The notes beneath the pieces were generated by a model. The model did no database searches, was not told where the DNA came from, and saw only the letters and a program-made list of their open reading frames with translations. Positions 31,201 to 44,400 of a stretch of 64,000 bases of DNA are shown piece after piece. Where the stretch lies: assembly GCA_950295325.1 (NCBI GenBank), contig OX485806.1, forward strand, positions 20,336,001 through 20,400,000, read 5' to 3'. The stretch's first letter is position 1; each line of letters opens with the position of its first letter. The stretch comes from Polytrichum commune (Eukaryota > Streptophyta > Polytrichopsida > Polytrichales > Polytrichaceae). The position numbers were made by a program, and so were the translations under genes.

Positions 31201-32940
31201 CCCGAACTCTGGTCAAGAGGCTCTGTGTCTGGCGAGTTTATCCCTTATTACTCCAAAGTTGTTGATCTCAACCTCATACAACTACCGGAGTGCAAGCACA
31301 TGTTGGCTTCTGTTCAAAATGGATCTTAGTTTTCGAACTCAAACCGATGTTTTATAAATAGACCGATTGTTTCAGTTTGCGTGGGATGGCTTTCAGTGTT
31401 GGGCTCTAATAAATCTGTTCTTATTCCACAATTATAAACGCCTGGAATAAACACATGGAATTAACACATGGAATAAACGCCTACTTATTTCAAGATTTGT
31501 TTCTTGTGTATGTAGTGGAAGCATTTGTCACATTATATTGAAAAGCTTAGTATTTTTTAACCTGCTGTTTGTACGTATACATTTCTTTTTCTCTATAAAT
31601 TTCTCATAAATAGAGGGTTCTATTCCATAGTCACCCACACATGTCATTTAGGCTACCAGTGAAGAGTCCATCCCTCCAGGGATTTCTACGTGTGTGACAA
31701 CTTCAAGCAAGCCTATCAGGATCCTCTGCATCAACATACCCGTGATGGTGAAGGGGTTGGTGTAATTGTCTTGATGGTGAAATTTAATTTTAGTGGCAGT
31801 ACTACACGGCCCAGTTTGTCTAGATGGTGATGAATATTCTTTCAAAGTGCAGAGGTTTATGAAGGCGGATAATACTTAGGGAAGAAATTTTGTACCAGGA
31901 AGTTATGCATGAAGGTAGAAGGTCCCTCAGTTCAAGTATTGACCAGTCCATCGTGTTTACCGTTTAATCATTCAAAGGAATGTGAGGGAGAAGGGGGTGA
32001 AAACATGTTTCCAGGTTGCATTTTGCTAAATCGGGGCTTGGAAATGGGTGGCCTCCACTGCCCACGTTTCCTTCCCACACCTCTCAGATGTCGAGAGTGT
32101 TCAATAGAGTTTCAGTAAGTCAGATTGGGTTGACAGTCTCACAATGGAATCCATAACCGAGGCTAGCAAATCCTTCATCGACGTGCACGAGTGGTACTTT
32201 GAAAGTGTGCATCCTATGACGAAGTTCTATGATTGATCTGTATCATCTACATTTTATGAAGAAGTTTTGTATTTATTGAGTCTTTCTTTGCTCATATCTA
32301 GCATGTGTTCCCTCTGCAATCCCACTTGTTTTTCTCAATTCTTCCAAGCATTTCCATCATTCTCCGATTGCAGCTGTTTCACAGCATTTTTAGGTTTCAT
32401 GCATTTGTTGATTATTTTCCTGTTAGTTTCCATACAATTTTGATACCTATCTGCGTCCCTATTCTGCCAGATGTGTATGTCTCTGCATGAAATGTCAAAT
32501 TCATATATATATTTTTTATTTTATTTTATTTTTGAGGCGGGGGGGAGGGGTTCGTGCATGCACTGCCGCAGCACAATTGCATCTTCATTTGACAACATTC
32601 AATCTTCTATTTAGAGACTATTTGTAAATTTCCATTCTTCCAAGTTGCTCTCACTGTCTCATTATGCAAAGCACCAATGCACAGATTAAATTGCTCCACA
32701 AATTGTTCTCATAAATTGTCCTTATGAGCACAAAACCAATTGATCACAGATTCCAAAGAAGGAATCTGCACAACAACTTCAAGTGTCTCGTTCTGAAGAA
32801 CATCAATTCACAGCTTGTTTATATACTATTAAACCCTAAACCCCCTAAATCCCTAAAACCTGAATTGAAACCCTTATGATCACAAAGGAAGATTACTGAA
32901 TGGTACAATATAGATTCAGTACAAGGAATAATTTAGAACA
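31201..32940. other. Intergenic DNA, no gene recognised
   Basis: AT-rich, with scattered frames under 70 codons and no domain. A CCCTAAA-like cluster lies at 32830-32870 and a T/A run with G-rich tail at 32505-32550. Nothing else is defined. Confidence 0.5.
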
Positions 32941-33420
32941 ACACCTCCATACCTACAAGCCAGGGTAAAAGATTGTTGACAAGCAATCAAGAGGCTGAGA
33001 TAACTTAAAAGCATACAAATTTGCCACTTCCCCACCAGCCTCATTGTACATCTCTTCGTTGTTCACCAGGATTCGAGGGAGATAAAAGGGAACTATTGTA
33101 TACGAGGTAAAAACTTGACCCCCTAAAGGTTTGTTACCGATTCATCTCAAATGACCCTGAGTAGATGAATTTGGGGTCTTTAAAACTCATTTCGGTGTCA
33201 AATCAACAACAAAAAAGTAACGTCTGGGCTGCATACCAATTCAGAACTTTTATGTTGCATGAATGAGAGGTACGCTCATGTGCGATAATTCCCTCTCTCC
33301 ACATTAGAGTGCTTATTGGAAATCTGAGTAATTGGTTTTTGTCCTGACAGATGCTTGCAACACCCTAAGATCTCTTCAATATTGATCATGATGCTTTCAC
33401 CAGGCCTGGAGACGACATGT
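32941..33420 (+). repeat. Dispersed repeat family E, copy 1
   Basis: The start (ACCTCCATACCT, AGATTGTTGACAA, CAGCCTCATTGTA, GTTCACCAGGAT) and end (AGATCTCTTCAATATTGATC, CCAGGCCT) recur at 34498-34735. The middle (about 33130-33310, GGGGTCTTTAAA then CTCATGTGCGATAAT) recurs at 53830-54040. An old interspersed repeat; no coding region recognised. Confidence 0.6.
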
Positions 33421-33659
33421 GGTCTTTGCAGGATATATATTCTTAGTGGAGTTATACCCAAATTGAAATTCTTCCTGCAACCTCCAGGATTACCATGTGC
33501 TCTAGGTTCAATTGTTAGCTCAAATTACATTCAGAGCGGCTATGTAATCATTGAGAGGAAGGGAATCATCACTTGTACCTTGTATGACTTTCTGCATCTT
33601 ATTTTGGATTTAGATCCCGATACGTGAAATAATGTCAATCTACTTGGTTTTGCACTCGC

Positions 33660-33930
33660 TAACTGGATGAGACAAATCCTGATCATATCAAAGATTCTTG
33701 TTCTCTTTAAGTGATCACATAGGCCCTCCCAAAGCTATATGTGTTAAGAATTGAATCTAAAATGGTTGATATATTTAGAGCACAATGTAGTTCAATCTCA
33801 TCGTAATATAATATATCATTTTTTGTGTCCGGTCTTCACTACAAGCGTCACCCTAAACCACTCCAATATAGGTGTTCAATCAATAAGAGTGACCACATGA
33901 GGCCCATGTACCTTACATGCGATCCTTTTC
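33660..33930 (+). repeat. Dispersed repeat family R, copy
   Basis: Shares with 48600-48860 and 51850-52130 the series AAAGATTCTTGTTCTC, TAAGTGATCACATAGG, GAATCTAAAATGGTT and later a GTGTTCAATCAATAAGAGTGACC-like end. Strongly diverged; the origin of the family is unknown. Confidence 0.5.
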
Positions 33931-34497
33931 TAAGATATGTTTGGAATGTGATTGGAGGAACAAATTCAATGCAAGCATAACTTCAGTAGAATGGGCAATG
34001 ACAATGAGCATCATCCAACAATAACAACCTACAAAGATCATTTAGAGTAGAGGCGCCCATATTTTGTTCACTTAAGAAATTCTCCACTAGACCTAGAGAA
34101 GTATAAGGTGGTACAAAACTTTCGCATGTAGGAAGATAGAAATTAGGAAGTCTACATGAGATTTAGTAATTTAATTCCTTACATTGAAATTACTATGAAT
34201 TTTGAAACCAAAGTTGGCCCAAACATATTACCAATGTCTAGAGTCTATCCTAACGGCTCATTTTAACCACTCATTCCTCCTCATTTTAGCACTCAAAACC
34301 ATGACACGTGTCATGGCACTGTTGATTCCAGCCTAATCGAAATTCAGTCCTAGCTCGCTCAAAATTCCAGTACCCTATAGATTGCCAATGCGGTCCCATT
34401 CGGGAATAGACGCCTCTACTATAATTCCCTTGAAATTAATGTTCTCGTACGTATGCTTAGAATCCGGATCGCCTGATACTAGAAATCGTATCACCAC

Positions 34498-34735
34498 AAC
34501 CTCCATACCTCAGTGGTGACAGATAGATTGTTGACAAACGATCAAGAGGTCGAGATAAACTCAAAAGTGTACAAAATTGCCACCTCCCAACCAGCCTCAT
34601 TGTAAATCTCTCTGCTGTTCACCAGGATCAGAATGCTTATTGTGACTCCGAGTGCCCTGATAGATGATATTTGCAACGCCCAGAGATCTCGACAACATTC
34701 ATTCATGATACTTTAACCAGGCCTCAGAACAAATG
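34498..34735 (+). repeat. Dispersed repeat family E, copy 2
   Basis: A shorter version of 32941-33420 lacking the middle section. Confidence 0.6.
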
Positions 34736-35021
34736 CCAAAATGAAAGGATCATGTGGTGTTTTGATTCCATTTTGAGAACAATTTTTTGTGGGTGGCAGG
34801 TCTGTCAGTCAACTGTCAAGTCATAACCGATTCAATTTTGTAAGCGAAGATCAGACACATAAAAGGCTTAGAGAACACAATTCTCGTCTGAAGTCTCCAA
34901 CAAGGAGGTCTGCCCTTCTTGTGTGCACGATCTATATCACAGCCAGTGTTTGATTGAATGACTATAGTGGGAGTCGACCTCATAACCTGATAGGAACAGC
35001 AACATTAAAGATTTGTACTTA

Positions 35022-35536
35022 TGCCCCCTCCCCACTTGACATTAGCTAAGCCTAAAAGTGGGTTCTTAAAAATGGGCGTTCACACCCTCGACATTATCTA
35101 GTGCCAAGCCTAGTTGGCAAATGATGTGGCATGGCTTAAAAGTGGAGGTTTAATTTAAGCTAAAACTACCGACCCTCCCATCGGTACCTAGACATGAGGC
35201 AAGAATGTAGGACCTCTAAAAGTGTTGCCTCCCGCTCTTGTGACTGGTTGCTTTTAGTCTTAGCTATGAGGGCACGAGGAGCTTCATTAACAAAAACCGA
35301 TGGTAAGTATTAAGGCATTTGGGGATGGGACAAAAACCATCCAACATTCATTGGTTGGTAGATAAAACAATGAACATGTGTGAAAGCTACTTAACTAAAA
35401 CCTACTTGAAAATCTCCGGAGCAAGTTCTTGTAGGTGCATTGGGATAGCCGGACGTGTCCACTATAACCGAGGGAGCTTTACCCGGGTTTTAGGGAAGTC
35501 TTTGGTTATTTGCTAATGTCAAGTGGGGAGGGGGCA
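35022..35536. mobile_element. Tourist-like MITE (PIF/Harbinger type) with perfect 25-bp TIRs
   Basis: The ends TGCCCCCTCCCCACTTGACA... and its exact inverse at 35512-35536 are perfect over 25 bp. TTA flanks both sides (35019-35021 and 35537-35539), the target duplication typical of PIF/Harbinger elements. 515 bp, no transposase. The perfect TIRs imply a fairly recent insertion. Confidence 0.85.
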
Positions 35537-35586
35537 TTAGTGTCATATGAGTATGATGTCACTGTGGTAACTTTTTCTAATAACAC

Positions 35587-35811
35587 CACCGATTATGGTG
35601 TTTAGTGTCACTTACTATTCATAGACTTTACCAAGTGCTAAATCTATTTATTGAGAATGTGGTATTTTACCAAGCAAAGTCATCTATGTTGTACAATATA
35701 TGAACAACCTAGTATACAACCTTTGAAAGTTAAAAAGTGGAGTCTTAAGTAAGAAGTTGATTTCATTGCGTATTTCCGAACAGTAAGTGACACTTGACAC
35801 CATACACGGTG
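35587..35811. mobile_element. MITE family T, copy 1 (225 bp)
   Basis: The ends CACCGATTATGGTGTTTAGT and, inverted, CACCGTGTATGGTGTCAAGT match the better-preserved copy at 38993-39209. Inserted in the family P element. TA follows the right end; the left flank has drifted. Confidence 0.75.
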
Positions 35812-36271
35812 TACTTATGCATAAGTTTACAAGTATTGTCATCCCAACATACTTTTAGTTCATCCATTGCTGCATGGGGCTGGAGATGTGTGGATGCATG
35901 CCTGTTCTTGCTCCCCCACTCGTCTCTGGGATAATGTAGAAACTCATGCCAATTATTGAAACAAAATTTGGTATATTCTGCATCTGAACATTTCTGTGAT
36001 GAAATTATTATTATGGATGATGGACATATGGACAAGAAATCACTTAGTAAGTGACAGTAATTGCAACGTTGTGAATTTACAATGCCCAAAACATTTTACA
36101 AGGAGTGACAAATAATGGTAGGTTTGCATTCAGTGTTGGGGTGACACAACATGGGTGGTTTGCAATTAGTATTGACCTAGATAAATAGAATGGGTGACAC
36201 TAAACACAATGTCTTAGTGTATTCCTTCCTAGCCCAGGAAGGCCGATCTGGAGGAGATGTTCTGGGAGCGA

Positions 36272-36433
36272 TGGTTTATGTGATCTAAAAAGCACATTAT
36301 AGACGTTCATGGTCACACAGTCCAGTGGTTTATGTGATCTAAAAAGCACATTATAGACATTCATGGTCACACAGTCTAGTGGTTTATGTGATCTAAAAAG
36401 CACATTATAGGCGTTCATGGTCACACAGTCCAG
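36272..36433 (-). repeat. 54-bp minisatellite, three units
   Basis: Three nearly identical 54-bp units start at 36272, 36326 and 36380. On the minus strand they stay open and encode an 18-residue repeat (DCVTMN-YNVLFRSHKPL). Since 54 is a multiple of three, the open frame is expected by construction and does not prove a gene. Confidence 0.9.
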
Positions 36434-38992
36434 GTCGTTCGTTCGTTCCACAAAGGAAAGATCGATCTTTCTAAAGTGGGAATTCATGATGGATCTTAGG
36501 TTGAACGTTCATGGCCTGCAGTTACGAAGTCAGCTCAAAAAAATAAACACATCTACGTGTTGCCTTTATGCACCACCTGTGAAGGGAAACGAGCAGCAAG
36601 GTCTCTTTACAATCAATCTTCATTTAGTACGCTGCAGCTTATCTTTGCAAACATTGTTGGAATTGAAATTCATTTTGGTTCATGTTGGTAGCTAGTAATC
36701 TGCAGTTTAGATCACAAAGTAAACCAATGACCGGACTCGACACGTGTTTCTGTCGTTGATGGGGTCATCTGAAATCCATTACTCCATGGCACAGAGTAAT
36801 TATCAGAGATGTTGGCAATCTGTCAAAAGGGTCAGGAGGGTACACAAACTCGGGTTTTTTTATAAAATTGAAGAGGTTTGACCTGCATCAACTTGCATCA
36901 TCTGCACAACTTTGAAGTTGTAGAGTAAGACCTAAAGGCACTTCCAGCTCAGACAGTTGGAACAGTTGGAACAGGTTTGGAATTGGCCCATCCAGTTAGC
37001 GATTGTGAATCAGAAAGGTTGTCATTTCAAGTTCAGAATCGGGGCTAAGATGCACAAGTTAGAGGAGGTCAAAGTAGAGATTATTCTTCTCGTTAACGAC
37101 TGAGTTTAGGATGGTGTCTATATTTTCAGCACATACCGAGTCCAATCTCATTGTAGCACGCCTCTATTCATTGCCTGTTCTTAAGAACAAGCCCTACCAC
37201 TTATCAGCCATATGTAAGGCAATATGTGGGTGTCCAATTAAGAAGTGTGACCACTAAAGATCCACATATTTGATAAGATTAATAAGGATGGTGAGCATAA
37301 TAAATTTGTCTATTGCTGCAAGATCTAAGGTAGGGATCCCTAAATCGAACACAAAAAGCCATTTGGACACCGATTTTTGAGTGGCTTGTGCTTAAGTGTG
37401 GATCTAAGAATTGGCACCAACAAGACGCATGTTTAAAAGAGATTGGACTATGCACTGAAAACATGCTAACCAATTTAAGCTCAATAGTCAACATGATTGG
37501 GGGAGCCTAGTGTACAACCACTCAATGAGCACGAGAATTTTCACTTTGATAAAGAACGTGTTATTCATATAAGATCCAAGAATCGTGAGGCAAATGGCTA
37601 CAAGTATGATTTTGGATTCACAATTCAGCTCGCACCAATTGTGTGTTTCATATCCTACGTGACATGGATGCAGAGAGAAAGAGTACTCAAATAACACGCA
37701 TCTGATGCCTTAGAAAATTTCGGGAGGTGTTTCTGTCTGACCCTTCATGAAGGTCCTGGAAGAAAAGGAAAATTCCAGCACCAGAACTACATAGCTGCGC
37801 CTCGTATTGAAATATGGGAATCTAAGCCGATTCTTCCTTTGATACTATTTATACTATTTATACTCTTTATTCTGTAGTTCAATATTCAAGGAGAAATTCT
37901 CTGTGCAACAAACAATCTTGAACAGAAATTTGTCACTGTACCTCAAAATCAAAAGTTTGTTGGTTCAGATTCCGTGCCTGTATGAATGTCTGGACCATTA
38001 GTTCTAAGCATATAACTGTAACACTCAAACCCTCACCAGACACTTCACAACAATACCCTTACATTTCATGAATGGCTGCGTATTATAATCAAAAAAGAAA
38101 TTAACAATTATGGGTTGACATGTGGGAGAGCTTGAAGTGCTAACTACCCTTGCAAAAAATGTAAAGATCTTGAAACTGTTCCAAATAAATTCTGTAACTC
38201 ACCTGGCAAGATCCATTGATTATGTTGCAATCTATAATACGATATGTGTCAATCCATCGTAAATAAGATCTCCAGCATACCAAGTGTAGTTTATAACTTG
38301 GTAGCATGCAAGTTCTCCAAAAATCAAGTAGACAAGTATTTGAATTTTTCATGTTTGCAATTGGACTTATTTGACATTGATTTAGAGGTTGTTATAACCA
38401 ATGTTGGTGTAATATACAGAGAATTGCATGGTATCAATAATCAACACCAATAATTGTATCAAAGAACTTACTCATGGGGTATCAAAATTGTGACTCACCA
38501 GTCATATATTCATGCTTGGTGGTGAGAGAATTTGTATATCTGAGTTATTATCTGGGTCAACACCATTCTGAACCATATTGAGACTAGGTCGATTCATCTG
38601 AAGTATGAAGGTTTTGGCATGGTATATAGACCTAAATCACATCAAAAACAAAAACTCCATCAAATTTCCATACTGTCATGGTATCAGAAAATGTGGAATC
38701 CTCATTATAAATGGCTGAATAGTTTAAATAAAGACAATACATGACCAACAGGAGACTGACATTTGTTATAACCATGAAAATTCTTGAGAGGGAACATCGG
38801 ACTCTGCCTAGTCCATATCAAAGTTTGACACATAGCTATAGACCTGTAGTGACTACAAATGAATAAATACACATACACTCCTAAGTGACTGATCGTGAGT
38901 TCATCTTTACTCCTCAAAAGTATAGCTTCAAGGTTGAAATGTGCAAATTTGACAAGATATCTCATCAACTACTGTGACTCCCAATGCAAGTA
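36434..38992. other. Intergenic DNA with a family R fragment
   Basis: No gene recognised. 37095-37265 carries the family R phrases CCGAGTCCAATCTCATTGTA and GGGTGTCCAATTAAGAAGTG. A few unrecognised frames of 65-90 codons lie on either strand. Confidence 0.5.
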
Positions 38993-39209
38993 CACCGTTT
39001 ATGAAATTTAGTGTCACTTACTATTCAGAGTTACGCAGTTCTATAACTATTTATTGAGAATGTAACATTTGACTAAGCAAAGACATTTATGTTCTATAAT
39101 ATGTGAACAACCTATACAACCGTTCTTAGTATAATTTGGAGTCTATGGTAAAAAGCTAATGCATTGCGTAGTTCCGAATAGTAAGAGACACTAAATACCA
39201 TAAACGGTG
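38993..39209. mobile_element. MITE family T, copy 2 (217 bp), best preserved
   Basis: The TIRs pair CACCGTTTATGAAATTTAGT with CACCGTTTATGGTATTTAGT and extend about 35 bp inward. TA flanks both ends (38991-38992, 39210-39211), the duplication of Tc1/mariner-type elements. No coding capacity. A further partial copy is at about 61020-61095. Confidence 0.8.
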
Positions 39210-39325
39210 TACTGAGAATTCACCATGCTTGTTGCAGTCTTCTTGCGTATGGAGTAGTACAACTTACAGCACAAGAATGGAAGCCAATTAAAATTGTAAG
39301 GACCGTTACAAAAGACTTCAACTTA

Positions 39326-39824
39326 GGGCCACTTCACACATGAGCCAAGAGCCATGACCATTAAATTGTGAGAGCCCAAAAGAAGTGTCCAAAGGCCGTC
39401 TCAAGACACTTCCAAAATCACGTAGTGTGGTCACGGGCCCTCAAGTGTAGTGTGAAGTCATATGGGACTAGACCCTCAACCGAATGCTATTTCAATGAGT
39501 TTCTATTCATGTGGGGTCCTCACACATGATAAAATAGAATACATCAACGGTTGTGAGATTTCGGAGTGTCATGGTCTCCCAGTTTTGTGTTAGGCCTACC
39601 TCCAAGAGGTGGTCTTAAAAATAATCCAAGTGACCGTGAAGCATGGTCCATTTGATGCCATGTAGGAATCCATGTACACATTACATCCATCTTGCATTCA
39701 CATACTCCGTAGGTCCCTCAAGCGTAATGTGAAGCGAACTTGGACCGGCTCCGCCTTTTCCACCAATGAGAGTGCTTAAAGTGCAATGATCATGAGGCCC
39801 TCAATCTTGTGTGTGAAGCGGCCC
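39326..39824. mobile_element. Non-autonomous TIR element family C, copy 1 (499 bp)
   Basis: Begins GGGCCACTTCACACATGAG and ends with the inverse of GGGCCGCTTCACACACAAG. A second copy of the same length class is at 56695-57204, about 85% alike by eye. The interior has no coding capacity. The target duplication is unclear, so the superfamily (hAT-like or other) is open. Confidence 0.75.
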
Positions 39825-42800
39825 TTTAATGAATCACATCAACTTTGTACAAAGTGTTTAAACTTGTTTGCTTAGAAATTTTGGGGACCTTCGTGAAAGT
39901 CACACTCAAGACATGCTTCATGCCCTATTTCATTTTAAACGAGGTAACTAGAAAGATGCGCTTAGGCCGGCATGCAATGTTGTAAAGTTCCTAAGTTAGT
40001 TTTGCCCATGTGAGCCCCATTCTTCCTCTTGACTTTGTTCTCTCAAAGGTAAATTTTTCTGGCCAAGTGTTTGGAGTTTATTTCTTTTTAAACAAGTGAT
40101 GAAGTGTTTCGTGATGCTCAAGTAAAAAAATTTAGTTGTTTTTCACCCTCACCCGAAATGCCGTTCAATATTGCTCTCGGGTTCCATGAATAGATTCATA
40201 CAAGATCGTGGTCCAAAAGCTTTGTACCACCCACCGCACCTCTCCATTTCCAAAATTTCTTTCTTTCTTTCTTTATTGGGGAACATGAGTGGAGGAAGTT
40301 ATGGGGCTCTTGCAACATGATGGATCCCCTCATGAGCCAATCACCACAAACCTTCCAATTCATACACCTCTCAACATCGATTTGATTTTGATTCAACCGC
40401 GTCAAACTACGATGTTGAATCAAATTTCAATGTCGACTAAACATTGAGATGTGAATTTAACCTTTCATTTCTATGTTTTATAGTTGCAAGACATTAGTAA
40501 AAGGTTGAAGTATACATGCAAATTGAAATGAGACACGTAAACATCGTGGGATTCAAATAATGAACGTCAAAGAGGAAGAAAGATATGACATTTCAATTCT
40601 TGGAGCCATGATGAATTTTGTTTGAATTCTTAAAGTTGTACTCGTAGATCTCCTTCTACAATTGTATTTTTTCCGGATATAATGCACAACCAATACTTGA
40701 ATATGCAACAGAAATCACTTAGAGGTCGTGTTTAAGTAAAGCATGTCGACTCTAAACATGTAAATAGGGACATGTCAAAACTTCTAAAGTATACATGTGT
40801 AAAAGTAACACCAACCTTAAAAGCAACACCTATATATTTCATCTTTAAAGTGTAAACACGTGAGTGCAATGGTGCACTAAGTGAGTCAAAAATAAAAGTC
40901 ACAAAGTAATGCGGCATTAAGTACAAAAGAATACCACTTTGGCCAATCATAATAGTGATGTAAGAAGGATGTTAGTAAACTGTAAGAGCACCAACTTTGG
41001 CCACTCACAGTGGCTAATCTAGGATCTACTGGCTTAACAAGGTGGTATAAGAAGTGTTCAACAAAAGGTGAAAAATATCTCATTTAATGAAGACTCTTAT
41101 ATGTTATAAACTAATTTTGAGGTGGTTTCAACTAGCCATCCAACATTAGTGAACCTACCCCCCACCCCCCATGTGACACCAAATGACCCAATGTTGCAAT
41201 GCACTTTGATGATTTATAAGAGTCATCAAAAACCAAAAAAACAAAAACAAAAAAAGTAAGAAACCTAATAACAACAAAAAGAAACATGGGGTTGTCACTT
41301 TAAGGACCCATTACCTTAATAGAAGAAAAAATCCCATGTACACAACACCTTCCAACTTGTGAGAGATAGTATTGTTGGATTGTTACATGGAAATTGTTAT
41401 CAGGATGTAGAATAATGTGCACAAACTTACATATGGTTATTATACAAGCACTTATTTCTAGTGCCTTGAACAATTGACCTAGGTCTATTGAATCAACATG
41501 GAATCAATTTTTAATTGAAATATAGATCATACATAAGGAATTCAAAAAAAATGAACAATTTTTTCACCCACAACAAATATCTTACAAATTTGTATAGTTG
41601 AGAAGCATAGAGACCTATCATGAGCCTTAAAGTGGGTCCCATAGTTTGAACCTATATGTGAGATTTTTTATCATTCACATGTTTTGAGCAGGGTGTTAAC
41701 AATGGGTAAATTTACTACATGAACAGTGATTCCTTATCACTAGTCCTCTTCCTCTAGATGGTTTAAAGATCTACTTCAATAATAGATTTCAATTTTATAT
41801 TCACATATTTCAAACATGTCTAGTGGAAGAGAACAAGTGTTAAGGGACCGCAATTCATATAGTGATTTATACAAGACATGTTGAACTTGACTATAACAAT
41901 ATGAAAGGCATATATCATAACTTGTGAAATTAACAAGCTATATTGACTTTTGATCTAGTCATATAATTCATATATAACGCAAGATTGTAATTATTCATAA
42001 AACTTCACCAAACAATATGGCCTATACTATTCATCATCTTGCATTTCACTAGGTGGAGTGTCATAACCTACACTCCATTGTTTTTAGCAACAAATGAAGT
42101 TGCTCGAAGGTTGCGGCTTCTACATACATGACAAGTGCAAGGGTAGTTAACCGAGGTCACCTTTTTAAGAGTCATCCTTCACTAAGTCATCATGTTGGAC
42201 GAGTTTGGCTTCAAGTGAGACGACCCGAAGTTTGATGTAAACCCTAAGATGCTATAATATAAATACTACTTCCTAACAAGGAGATGTTAGCTCAATGTCC
42301 ATTAACTTATACATCGGCGGTCATAGAGATGTGATTGTAGATAACCTCTACGTGGAAATACAATTTTCAATCTTGAACTTGGTGTACCATATCTTGCAAT
42401 TGTTGACCAACATTTGATCAACTTGGAAATTGGGGAACTATGAAACAACGTTGCCTATTATGATTCATTAAATCTTAACTTATTATTTGTTCACAGGTGC
42501 ATTCCGATGTACTTGGAATTACTTTACAAACAAGAGCCCACCCACCGCAAGGTAGTTGGTAAACCCCACCCTGCACCAAGGGGATTCTTAAACAGGGTAG
42601 GACCGACGGGCTCAAATTCACGTTGGATTGCTTGGCGGTGGTATTTCTTTTCTTTTCTGAACTTGGAATTCTCATCCACCATAACCAATTTGTTTCATCC
42701 ATTTGTATGTGGAAGCTTGCTCCATTATGAGGATGTAAGAAGAAATATTTCCTCATTCATGAGCCTTGTAGTCTTATCAATCACACACTCCAAGCTTATG

Positions 42801-43489
42801 GTCTCCAAAGTATCAAAGTAAGCTATAGTGATAGTGTGCTTCATACATGATGTTGTTGTGATAATAAAGAGAGAGAATTTTATGGTGATTAATGTGGGCA
42901 ACATTGAGGTGCACACTATTTTCCAAACCGCAATAGTTATCATTTGTGGTCAAGACTTAGTTAGTACGGACCACACACACGTTTTAGTATTGGGGAAAAA
43001 CAACAGAAGTTGATTTCTTAAATGATAATTATTTGATTAGTTAGAGTGCACACATTGATGTTTGATCGTGTGAATAACACTATAGAATGGCTAAAAATAG
43101 TTCACACTATAGATTTATCCATAGTGTTAACCATAACCTATTATTGATGTAGACGATTTGCTAATTTACCCAACACCGCATCTCCTTTTATTAGACAATT
43201 CGTGACTAGAAACATCAAATCAAGGCTTAAGCATGATCTATTACCTAGATCATATATTTTGAAACACTAGTGTTTCATATGGTACGCAATGCATAAAGAC
43301 ACTAAATTTGAAACTTCATGAATTTTTTCTAGGGGTATGCACACAACATTGGTCATACCTATCCTCATGGATGCATAAAAGGGGCATAAGATAAGGGTAG
43401 AGTCCAATAAAAAATAGCTATAGGGTATTACTTTTCTCATTTTTGTTAGATATACTAGGCTATTTTCCAATGAAATGAAATAAAATCGA
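39825..43489. other. Intergenic DNA, no gene recognised
   Basis: AT-rich, with a CTTT microsatellite at 40257-40275 and an A-rich tract at 41230-41285. Frames up to 104 codons (42507-42821) show no domain. Confidence 0.5.
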
Positions 43490-44400
43490 TTTCATAGTCC
43501 AAGAAGCCGAAAAGGCTAATGGGACAGAGAGTACATCCCAACGGTTTCAAACAACTAATTCTCTAGAGTGGTGGAGTGCGGTAGCCTCCGTGAGATAGAG
43601 GCTACTGTCAACTTGGTGGTTCATTCAAAAGAAAAAATTGAGGCCTCATGGAACTACATATTTCACATAGTGATGGAATTTATCTCCAATGGGGTATATA
43701 GGGGTCATTCCAACACCAAATGTGCCCCATTTCAATTGCATTATAGGAGAAAAAATGGCATGGTCTAGTATCTATGGAGATAGGGATAGTCACCCATCGT
43801 TCAATTTTAGTGGCAAATCTATGGTTCGAGGTGCGGTAGGCAACAATGATCTTGCATTGTGGTGGAGTCAATGGTTGCTTCAAGTATAATTCACATTTGT
43901 ATTTGAGAAATGTAATTCAAATCCTTGAGGTGGAAGTACTCTAGTCTCTTCCCTAAGAGATGGAAAGAGTCCCACTCTTCAGCAAGAAAGGCCTCCTTGA
44001 CATCATCATATGCTACTTTTGATGTGGTTGGGTTGTCATGGGTATCCCAATGAGATAGACCCCATGATGTCTTCCACATGGTTGTCGATGTGTGCCAAGT
44101 GTTAAATTCTTGTTCGGCTAGGTGTTTGGGAAAGTGAAGTTGCTATATCGACTAGCTAAGAGGGGGTTAGGTGGCCAAGCCAATGTTGAAAGCCCATCGT
44201 GAGTTTGAGAGCGTATACTTCTATGGAAAATTCTCCAGATTCAATCAACAAAATATGATATGTAGTCGAAGAATGCACTTTGACTTGAGACATCATATGC
44301 ATCTTCATGTTCTTCTCAAAAACCTTGCAATGAGAGTTTTTCAAGTCACCTCCTTAAATTTGAATGCCATGTTTGAAAGTTGGTAGCACCAAATCCTTGA
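43490..44400 (-). pseudogene. LINE-like reverse-transcriptase 3' region, relic 1
   Basis: Read on the minus strand, fragments such as ESGEFSIEVYALKLTMGFQH, TSWGLSHWDTHDNPTTSK and the zinc-knuckle-like tail region near 43690 follow one another. They parallel the better-read tail at 52300-52740. Such a C-terminal tail (zf-RVT type) is typical of plant LINE open reading frames. Many stops and small shifts are present, so it is an old relic. The RT catalytic domain itself is not preserved. Confidence 0.5.

Larger units (their letters stand above)
35005..36215 (-). repeat. Family P element, copy B, invaded by two MITEs
   Basis: In reverse orientation, its two ends and interior match 29735-30100 and 60560-60905. 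Two foreign pieces interrupt it: a Tourist-like MITE at 35022-35536 with a TTA duplication, and a second MITE at 35587-35811. With both ignored, the flanks read in the same order as copy C (TTGTACTTAG, then ATCATATG, then GTCACTGTGGT, then ACAAGTATTGTCAT). No coding capacity. Confidence 0.65.
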
